Source: Fidelibacterota bacterium
Lineage (GTDB): Bacteria; Fidelibacterota; UBA2242
Direction: 5' to 3'
Length of the DNA stretch: 43,936 nt
NCBI GenBank assembly: GCA_011046365.1
Contig: DSAS01000046.1
Location: 1-43,936, forward strand
Below the pieces are notes generated by a model that was given only the letters and a program-made list of their open reading frames with translations, was not told the origin of the DNA and searched no databases. The translations under genes and the position numbers were made by a program. Positions 24,395 through 31,698 of the stretch are shown here, piece after piece; positions within the stretch are counted from its first letter, which is position 1, and every line of letters begins with the position of its first letter.

Positions 24395-25639
24395 ATGCGT
24401 AAATTAATTCTTATGTTTTCATTAACCGTTGTTTTCAGCTGCATCGCCTGTTCGAATATCTTCAACAATCACGACGACAAAGCAAAAAACCTTCGCGATT
24501 TGACTCCCTCCGAAATGCTACTTAAAGAATCGAGCAATGAATTCGGGCTAACGCTTTTTCAGCAAATCGCCGAAACCGAAACGGATCAAAATCTCTTCAT
24601 TTCACCGCTCAGCGTCTCCCTGGCACTGGGAATGACTGTTAACGGTTCAGCCGGTACGACCCTGAGTGCCATGCAGACGACCCTCGGATTCGACGACTTG
24701 ACCCGACAGGATGTTAACAAATCCTACCAAAGTCTGATGGCACTGTTAACCGGCATTGACTCGAAAGTGATTTTCGAAATCGCCAACTCCATCTGGTGTC
24801 GGGCAGGATTCGCAGTGCAGGACTCTTTTATCAATACGAACGAATATTATTTCGATGCCCTGGTGCGGAGTCTGGATTTCGGTCGCTCCGACGCCGCCGA
24901 TATTATCAACACCTGGGTCAGGGAGAATACAAAGAATAAAATCGAGAAAATCGTTAACGCACCGATACCTGCTGATCTGGTAATGTTTCTGATCAATGCT
25001 ATCTATTTCAAGGGCAGCTGGACTTACGAATTCGATCCGGAACAGACCGAGACCGCCCCATTTTATCAGACCAGTGAAAAAACCAGTGACTGTCAGCTGA
25101 TGACCTATCAGTGCGAACTGCCCTATTTCAGCACCAATCAATTCCAGGCGGTTGACCTGCCTTACGGCGACGGTGCCTTTCGAATGATGGTAATTTTGCC
25201 CACCTACGACCATGATATTGACGAATTCATTGCCGGTCTCGATTATGCCACCTGGAATGCCTGGCTGGATCAGCTGGAGCCCACCGAAATCAATCTTTAC
25301 CTGCCCAAATTCAAAATAGAATATGAAAACGAACTAAAGGACGAGCTCAGCGCCATGGGCATGGCGGTTGCTTTCGATCCCTATGCCGCTGACTTCTCGA
25401 AAATCAACCCGGAAGTGCAGCTGTACATCAGCAAGGTAAAACACAAAACCTTCGTGGATGTCAATGAAGAGGGCACCGAAGCCGCTGCGGTGACATCAGT
25501 CGAAGTGGCGCTGACTTCCGTCGGCGGTTCAGGACCAACCATGCGGGTGGATCGTCCGTTCGTTTTTGCGATACATGAAATCAACAGCGGCACAATCCTG
25601 TTTATTGGTAAAATCGTGAAACCGGAATACGAAGAATAA
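24395..25639 (+). CDS. Serpin-family protease inhibitor, lipoprotein
   Basis: A 414-residue serpin. Family blocks are clear: LFISPLSVSLALGMTVNGSAG, FLINAIYFKGSWTYEFD, and the C-terminal RVDRPFVFAIHE. The reactive-centre hinge EEGTEAAAV matches the inhibitory pattern (Gly at P15, small residues P14-P9), so it should insert and trap a serine or cysteine protease; counting from P17 places T-S at P1-P1'. It has a lipoprotein-type signal with candidate lipidation at C19 (SCIAC) or C16, so it probably sits on the envelope surface. AGGAG at 24382-24386 supports the start, two bases after the preceding stop. Likely role: protection against extracellular proteases. Confidence 0.93.
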   Translation: MRKLILMFSLTVVFSCIACSNIFNNHDDKAKNLRDLTPSEMLLKESSNEFGLTLFQQIAETETDQNLFISPLSVSLALGMTVNGSAGTTLSAMQTTLGFDDLTRQDVNKSYQSLMALLTGIDSKVIFEIANSIWCRAGFAVQDSFINTNEYYFDALVRSLDFGRSDAADIINTWVRENTKNKIEKIVNAPIPADLVMFLINAIYFKGSWTYEFDPEQTETAPFYQTSEKTSDCQLMTYQCELPYFSTNQFQAVDLPYGDGAFRMMVILPTYDHDIDEFIAGLDYATWNAWLDQLEPTEINLYLPKFKIEYENELKDELSAMGMAVAFDPYAADFSKINPEVQLYISKVKHKTFVDVNEEGTEAAAVTSVEVALTSVGGSGPTMRVDRPFVFAIHEINSGTILFIGKIVKPEYEE

Positions 25640-25655
25640 ATCGAGGAGCAAAACG

Positions 25656-27422
25656 ATGCAAAAAGCAGCTTTTCTTTTTACAATAATCGTACTTACGGCA
25701 GTCATTTTCGCCGATGTATCGGCGACGTTGACCCGCCAGCCCAGCGTTCCCTATTTTCTGGAGTCCCATCAATTTAAGACCATTGAAATGAATCTCTTCA
25801 CCAGCGATGTGAGCGGTATGCTGATTAACGAATACGGCGATCTGGCATGGAATCCCGCCTTTCTGGGGCGCCTGCGGAACCGCAAAATCTACTTCGATCT
25901 GGATTTCGGGAATAGTGCTCAATCCAGTCAACCCTACTCTTATTACACCAGCGCCGATTATCGCGTCTATCCCGCCTGGTTCCAGCAGACCTATATTTCC
26001 GGTATTCAGACCACGCCGCTTTACAATCTTGCGCTACTGCTGCCGGTTTCAAAAAAATTGAAAATCGGGCTCATCAACCGTTCCAATTTTGACTACGGTC
26101 CTTTTCGGGAAACCTATTACTGGGATTACCGGGCAATCGAGGCTAATTCCTATATGGATTACCAAGCAATTATGAACGACTTGGAGCCGCAGCGGCTGGA
26201 GGTTGACGAAAACCAGCAGACAGTGTACAGTCTTCAGACCGATCTGATGCTCGCTTACCAATGGACCGACCGGTTGCATCTGGGGCTGAAAATCGGCAAC
26301 TATCTCTTTCGCCTGGATGGTGAACTCTACGACTCCAAATGGGGCATCTATCCCCACTCGGAATTTGCCGACCTGAATGACGAGACGCTGACCATCAGCG
26401 GCGATCAATACACTCTGGGGCTGGGACTCATCTTTCAGGCAAATGAGAAGACCAGCTGGGGTGCCTATGGCGAGCTGATCACCGGTCAGTCCACCGAAGA
26501 ATCCACATCTCTGGACACTTCCTATTCCTGGTCAGAACGGAATACCGACCCCGATTATTTTAGCTTTTATGATTATGATATGACGATGAATCAGACCTGT
26601 GACGCCGATGCAAACCGCAAAACCCTGGCATTGAGCTATCAGAAAAAAATCTCGAACCTGCTGACCCTTCGCTCTTTTTTGAAATACTCCAGCTTGAAAT
26701 CCGATCTCGGATTGGTCTCTGCCAGCGAAGACACCACCTTCCGGGACAGAACCTACGACACGTACGACAACAACAGCTACCATTTCCAAAGGCAAATCTA
26801 TCATGCCGCCCGCCGGCAGAATTTCGACGGCAAAGGCACAAAAAACAGCGACTACTGGCACTGGTTCATTGCACTGGTCTATCATCCTGAAGATGACTGG
26901 TCGCTGTTTGGCGGACTGCAACTCACCCGGCAGCATAACAAGACGGAATCCAGGGATGAATCCGATTACTACTCGGCGTCGGATTACACCTATCAATATT
27001 ACGATCCCCACACTTTAGCCTATCTGAATACACATGACAAATATTATGAGTACACGGCTGAATCCGACCGGTTCTCGGTTCATATTCCCCTCGGTCTAAA
27101 AGTCCAGGTGGTCCGTGGTTTTCATCTGATTTTCGCCGGAGAAATGCACTACTATCTGACAGACAGCCAGAAAAAGGGTCGCCTGCTATACCCGAAGATC
27201 GAATCGAAAAAGTGGAAGAACAGCGTGCTGATCGTGGATGATCCCGAATTGAATCGCTACGAGGAATATTCCTCGCAACCGGCGAAAGATTTCAGTCGCA
27301 GCTCTAATATCAACATCGGCTTTGCCTACCGGCATTCTTCCGGAATTGATTTATATGTTCGCTCGGTGGGCAATCTGCTGGAAACCGCCAGCTGGGATAT
27401 CGGATTGGAGTATAGCTGGTGA
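25656..27422 (+). CDS. Predicted outer-membrane beta-barrel protein
   Basis: A 588-residue protein with a signal peptide (residues 1-22) and a long Tyr/Ser/Asp-rich body of alternating strands, for example LHLGLKIGNYLFRL, TLGLGLIFQANEKTSWGAYG and WHWFIALVYHPEDDWSLFGG, ending in an aromatic-terminated strand (DIGLEYSW) typical of barrel insertion signals. The N-terminal segment DLAWNPAFLGRLRNRKIY resembles the opening of FCB outer-membrane barrels. No transport function can be named. GAGGAG about 15 bases downstream of the serpin stop provides the ribosome-binding site, so it is in the serpin operon. Confidence 0.72.
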   Translation: MQKAAFLFTIIVLTAVIFADVSATLTRQPSVPYFLESHQFKTIEMNLFTSDVSGMLINEYGDLAWNPAFLGRLRNRKIYFDLDFGNSAQSSQPYSYYTSADYRVYPAWFQQTYISGIQTTPLYNLALLLPVSKKLKIGLINRSNFDYGPFRETYYWDYRAIEANSYMDYQAIMNDLEPQRLEVDENQQTVYSLQTDLMLAYQWTDRLHLGLKIGNYLFRLDGELYDSKWGIYPHSEFADLNDETLTISGDQYTLGLGLIFQANEKTSWGAYGELITGQSTEESTSLDTSYSWSERNTDPDYFSFYDYDMTMNQTCDADANRKTLALSYQKKISNLLTLRSFLKYSSLKSDLGLVSASEDTTFRDRTYDTYDNNSYHFQRQIYHAARRQNFDGKGTKNSDYWHWFIALVYHPEDDWSLFGGLQLTRQHNKTESRDESDYYSASDYTYQYYDPHTLAYLNTHDKYYEYTAESDRFSVHIPLGLKVQVVRGFHLIFAGEMHYYLTDSQKKGRLLYPKIESKKWKNSVLIVDDPELNRYEEYSSQPAKDFSRSSNINIGFAYRHSSGIDLYVRSVGNLLETASWDIGLEYSW

Positions 27423-27489
27423 TGTCTGACGATATTGCATTTTTATGAAGCAAGCTATAAATTGAATTACGCAACAATCGGGGAGAAAG

Positions 27490-28830
27490 ATGAAAAAGAA
27501 ACTAATTTTTATGATGATTTTCTCTTCGTCTTTATTCAGCCAGCACCTCATTGAGTATTTCGATATTATCAATCAGGGCGACAGTCTCTCAATTCAGCAT
27601 ATTGCCGCCTGGCGCAATTGTGGTGCGGTCTATCAAATGGAAGTCAAGCAGATTGATTCGACAATATACCTTTTGGAAAATGACACTTCTCATGCCTGGT
27701 ATTACTGTAACTGTTATTTTGATTTAATAACGACAATTGTCAATCCGGGTCCCGGGCATTACCACTTATTTATCGAAACAGCAAATGTATTTAACGGTGA
27801 TAAAAATCTGGTTCTGGATACGACGTTCACTATTCCAGATGCCGGTTTACTTTCGCACTCCGATGCAGAATGCCTGAATCTTTCAAAATCGACAACCGGA
27901 ACAACCGAAATTCCTCTGATTGATCACTACGAATCCGACTGCCAGGTGCAGAACATCAGCAGCATTTTTACAACAACCTATAATGCGAATATGTTGTTAA
28001 CCTGGTATATTGATTCCATTAATTGTGATGTCGCACCAACGTGGATGGCGAATTTGTCTAACGACACTCTCCATGTTACGATGATCGATACCGATGATAC
28101 TGACAACTGTAAATGTGCCAAATATCTGACAGCGAATTTTGGTCCAATCCCTGCCGGCAAATATATCCTGGATTTCCTTGATGGTAAGCTGGGTTCTCCA
28201 AAATTCATCATAGATGAAAATATCGTTTTGGATATTGACGGTAGCGACCTTATTCTGAACTGGGACATTACTGATCTGAACTGTTGCCTGCAGACGAAAT
28301 GGGAAGCTTGGCTTGACAACGATACATTTCATGTTACGATGACTGATACCGGTGCGCCATGCGACTGTATCTGCCCATTTGAGCTATCTGCCCGTTTTGG
28401 ACCATTTCAGCCCGGAGCATATACATTAAATTTCCACAATACAAACCTGGGATTATTTAGTTTCACAATTCCGGGTACAAAAAGCGAAAAATTGATCAGT
28501 GTGCTTTCCTTTCATCAAAGTGACTGTTATAATGCTGTCGATATCCAAAATACATCTGAATTACCACAGGAATATGCCCTGCTGAATTGCTATCCAAATC
28601 CATTCAATCCTACGACGATTATTGAATATTATCTGCCTCAAAATGATCTTATTTCTATTCAGATCTACAACATCAACGGACATCTTCAGCAAACTCTCTT
28701 TAATGGTCCAAATAGTACAGGAAACCACTATATAACCTGGAATGCCGAAGACTATTCAAGCGGTATCTATTTTATTTCATTGCAGGGGAAAAATTTTAAC
28801 CTAAAAAGAAAAGCACTCCTGCTCAAATAA
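27490..28830 (+). CDS. Secreted Cys-rich repeat protein with T9SS-like sorting domain
   Basis: A 446-residue exported protein. After a short signal (residues 1-15) come three divergent tandem repeats of about 90 residues (roughly 30-120, 150-250 and 255-335). They share an early Cys, W-x3-L-x-ND, a DT step, a CxC pair and a G-x-Y-x-L-x-F strand; the CxC forms are CNC, CKC and CDCIC. The C-terminus (about 365-446) is a Por/T9SS-type sorting domain with CYPNPFNPTT and GIYFISLQG. GGGGAGA before the ATG serves as ribosome-binding site. The whole gene is AT-rich against its neighbours. The repeats may bind metal or form disulfides; their function is unknown. Confidence 0.8.
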   Translation: MKKKLIFMMIFSSSLFSQHLIEYFDIINQGDSLSIQHIAAWRNCGAVYQMEVKQIDSTIYLLENDTSHAWYYCNCYFDLITTIVNPGPGHYHLFIETANVFNGDKNLVLDTTFTIPDAGLLSHSDAECLNLSKSTTGTTEIPLIDHYESDCQVQNISSIFTTTYNANMLLTWYIDSINCDVAPTWMANLSNDTLHVTMIDTDDTDNCKCAKYLTANFGPIPAGKYILDFLDGKLGSPKFIIDENIVLDIDGSDLILNWDITDLNCCLQTKWEAWLDNDTFHVTMTDTGAPCDCICPFELSARFGPFQPGAYTLNFHNTNLGLFSFTIPGTKSEKLISVLSFHQSDCYNAVDIQNTSELPQEYALLNCYPNPFNPTTIIEYYLPQNDLISIQIYNINGHLQQTLFNGPNSTGNHYITWNAEDYSSGIYFISLQGKNFNLKRKALLLK

Positions 28831-28842
28831 TATTTGAATGTA

Positions 28843-29346
28843 ATGCTGAAAAAATATCTGGATAAACTGGAACTTTTTGAGAATTTGCTTATTTTCCCGA
28901 GAGATATAGCCATCAAGGAGCTGGAAAATACGCCCTTAAGCGACGCTGATTATGAAAACATCTACTGCTTCGGTCGCCTCATGCAATATCTCAGTTCCGA
29001 CTCCGACGATCCTTTCGAACTCTGGCAGACCAACACCGATGAAGAATCCGGGCAGCCGACCATACCGGAAAAATTCCAACTGTATCAAAATTTCCCGAAT
29101 CTGTTTAACCCGCAGACCACCATCGCCTTCGATCTGCCGGAAAAATCTCACATCCGGCAGGAAATTTACAACTTGCTGGGACAACGAATCTCTGTTCTCG
29201 CCGATGATTTCCTCCATGCCGGCAGGTATCAATTCGTCTGGAATGGAAAAGATCACCAAGGTAATAAGAACGCCAGCGGGATCTATTTTTATCGTCTTGT
29301 TACAAATGAAAATATTCAATTCAGAAAAATGATTTTGGTAAGATGA
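28843..29346 (+). CDS. Orphan T9SS-like sorting domain protein (gene remnant?)
   Basis: About 167 residues from ATG 28843 (a TTG at 28834 is also in frame). The first about 75 residues are charged and lack any signal peptide; the rest is a sorting domain (FQLYQNFPNLFNPQTT to IYFYRLVTNENIQFRKMILVR). The normal PNPFNP motif is changed to PNLFNP. Without a signal a sorting domain has no evident use, so this is probably the tail of a former secreted protein whose front was lost or replaced. Its sorting domain is nearly identical in DNA to the one ending at 31656. Confidence 0.55.
   Translation: MLKKYLDKLELFENLLIFPRDIAIKELENTPLSDADYENIYCFGRLMQYLSSDSDDPFELWQTNTDEESGQPTIPEKFQLYQNFPNLFNPQTTIAFDLPEKSHIRQEIYNLLGQRISVLADDFLHAGRYQFVWNGKDHQGNKNASGIYFYRLVTNENIQFRKMILVR
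29122..29207 (+). repeat. Sorting-domain direct repeat, copy 1
   Basis: An 86-base block from ATCGCCTTCGATCTGCC to TCTCGCCGATGA that differs from the copy at 31432-31517 at a single base (A29159 against T31469). Flanking sorting-domain DNA is much less similar. This pattern suggests recent duplication or gene conversion between secreted-protein tails. Confidence 0.85.
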
Positions 29347-29421
29347 AGTCGTAAATTTCAGGTTGTCTCTGACAATGAAATAACAGGCTTAATTGAGAAG
29401 AGAAAAATAAACAAGGGCATT

Positions 29422-31656
29422 ATGAATAAAAAAAATATTTTATCTTCAGACATATTAATTCTTGTCTTATTGTCAGTTTTGAATTTACAGGCTGCATCCC
29501 TTGATTCAATCGGTCCTTACGGTGGACAGTTTAAATGTATCGAAATATCGAAATCCAACCCCGAAATTCTATATACAGGGACATATTATGGGGGCATTTT
29601 CAAATCGAACAATTCTGGGAGTAGTTGGTACTATTTAGGCTTCCGTGGTGATACAATAATCTCTTCAATCGCTATTGATTGCGATAATCCGGATCATATT
29701 TATTTTAGCTGGTGCTCCATCAAAGATTATAGTAGTGGTATAATGGGAAGTAAAGACGGTGGATTAAATTGGGAGGAAATGCTTACACCTGCGAGAGTTG
29801 TAGCTACTTCGTCAAAAATTCATAATGTTGTATTTATTGGCAATAATGACGGCGTATACATATCTACTGATGGTGGAGCAACCTTTGAAAAAATTGACTA
29901 TCAATTTGGATTAAATAATATTTCTGTGATAACAACCGACCCTTTAGATTCATCTACTGTTTACATAGGTACGAGCGATGCAATCTACAAATCTACCAAT
30001 CTGGGTAAGGATTGGATTAAATTGAGGGACACCTATGATTTCTCTACATATCCTGCTTATGTCAATGATATATCAGTGTCAGAATTAAATAACAATATCA
30101 TTTTGGTTGCAACCAGCCACGATGGATTACTCATTAGCGATAATGGTGGGACAGACTGGAGTCGAAAGGATTTTGGCCTTCAAGTCCACGGCGTTTTATG
30201 CGATAATAGAGGTGAAAATGTTCTTTATGCCGCTCATTTAGGTGGTTTTATGGTAAGTTCCGATTTTGGGCAAACATTTCAGGAACTTAAAGATGGTCGT
30301 TTCATTGACGCCAAGAATAGCGATGGCGTATTCTATCTTCTTGAAGAATCTACTGGTACAATATTGAAAAGTACCGATAAAGGGCAGACATGGACACGAT
30401 TAATAAATGGTATTAGTAATATCAGTGTTAATTCCCTTCTTATAAATGATAAAAACGATGCGGAATTACTCTCGATTGTAAATGCGGGATACGATAAAAC
30501 TTTATTAAAATATAGCAATGCATCATGGGATACAATTCTAGCATCCTCTGTAGGTAACAGACTGTTCATGGATCAAAGTAATCAGCACGTATTTATGTTG
30601 GGAGGAGGTGCTTTTGCTAAGTGTAAAGACGATCAATATGAAACGTGGGAAAACTGCGGTAGTGGTTTGCCTTATTGTAATCCGGGAGATTTGGCTATTA
30701 ATGGTGATACATTATACATTACATGTACGACAGCTTTTGAAGGTTTGGATGCCGGTATTTATAAATCAGTCGATGAGGGGAGTAGCTGGTTTTTATCAAG
30801 TAATGGGTTGCCATTGGTTGAGAGGCAATATCTGGGAACATCGAAATTCGCCCCTGTCGATATCTATTCAATTTGTACCGTAAAAAATAATCCGAAATAT
30901 TTATATGCAGGCGGGTATGAGAATTTATTCAGATCCACGGATTCAGGTGCAAACTGGTCAGAAGTTTTTACATTCGACCAGTGTCTTATCTCAAAAATTG
31001 TATCTGATCCGGACTCATTAAATATTATTTATCTAATTGCAGGGTACTCGTATCATAACTTACCCAATACCCTTTATAAAAGTTCAAATAATGGAGAATC
31101 TTTCATCGAGATCGATTGCGGTCTGGAGCAGGTATATTGCATATTCTTTGATAGTCCTGAGAATATCTTGTATGTCGGCGGAAAAAATGGTATTGTAAGA
31201 TCATTCAACAAAGCCAAAAACTGGGAAAAAGTAGGCGATGAATGGAAAAATGTCGTTGTTTCCAGCTTAGCAAAAAATGCCGGAATCGATGAACTTTATA
31301 TCGGAACAGAAAAAAGCGGTGTTTATAAATTAATTCTGACCACAACACAAAGAGATGGATATCCAGATATCCAGCCGGGCGAATTCATACTGAAACAAAA
31401 TTATCCGAATCCCTTCAATCCGCAAACTACGATCGCCTTCGATCTGCCGGAAAAATCTCACATCCGGCTGGAAATTTACAACTTGCTGGGACAACGAATC
31501 TCTGTTCTCGCCGATGACTACTTCAATGCCGGACGATATCAGATAATCTGGAACGGGAAAGATCAACTATGTCGGGACGCCGCCAGCGGGATCTATTTTT
31601 ATCGTCTGATCACCGATAGCAGTATCCAGATCAGAAAAATGATTTTATCACGATAA
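29422..31656 (+). CDS. Secreted Asp-box (BNR) repeat protein with sorting domain
   Basis: A 744-residue exported protein with a signal peptide (residues 1-26, ending LQAA). About eleven Asp-box/BNR-type turns are visible (SNNSGSSWYY, SKDGGLNWEE, STDGGATFEK, STNLGKDWIK, SDNGGTDWSR, STDKGQTWTR, STDSGANWSE and others), indicating one or two beta-propellers like those of sortilin/Vps10 or glycosidase-related proteins. No sialidase catalytic set is apparent. Residues about 655-744 are a T9SS-like sorting domain (QNYPNPFNPQTT). The propeller part is markedly AT-rich, while the sorting domain (from about 31370) has the GC content of the genome, a mosaic pattern. Likely a surface or extracellular binding protein. 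Confidence 0.85.
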   Translation: MNKKNILSSDILILVLLSVLNLQAASLDSIGPYGGQFKCIEISKSNPEILYTGTYYGGIFKSNNSGSSWYYLGFRGDTIISSIAIDCDNPDHIYFSWCSIKDYSSGIMGSKDGGLNWEEMLTPARVVATSSKIHNVVFIGNNDGVYISTDGGATFEKIDYQFGLNNISVITTDPLDSSTVYIGTSDAIYKSTNLGKDWIKLRDTYDFSTYPAYVNDISVSELNNNIILVATSHDGLLISDNGGTDWSRKDFGLQVHGVLCDNRGENVLYAAHLGGFMVSSDFGQTFQELKDGRFIDAKNSDGVFYLLEESTGTILKSTDKGQTWTRLINGISNISVNSLLINDKNDAELLSIVNAGYDKTLLKYSNASWDTILASSVGNRLFMDQSNQHVFMLGGGAFAKCKDDQYETWENCGSGLPYCNPGDLAINGDTLYITCTTAFEGLDAGIYKSVDEGSSWFLSSNGLPLVERQYLGTSKFAPVDIYSICTVKNNPKYLYAGGYENLFRSTDSGANWSEVFTFDQCLISKIVSDPDSLNIIYLIAGYSYHNLPNTLYKSSNNGESFIEIDCGLEQVYCIFFDSPENILYVGGKNGIVRSFNKAKNWEKVGDEWKNVVVSSLAKNAGIDELYIGTEKSGVYKLILTTTQRDGYPDIQPGEFILKQNYPNPFNPQTTIAFDLPEKSHIRLEIYNLLGQRISVLADDYFNAGRYQIIWNGKDQLCRDAASGIYFYRLITDSSIQIRKMILSR
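31432..31517 (+). repeat. Sorting-domain direct repeat, copy 2
   Basis: Second copy of the 86-base block of 29122-29207, with 85 identical positions, located in the sorting domain of the Asp-box protein. The copies are 2,310 bases apart in the same orientation, so recombination between them could delete or swap the intervening gene body. Confidence 0.85.
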
Positions 31657-31698
31657 AATGGTAAATTTTATTGTGAAATTAGAAAAGGAGATGAAGCG

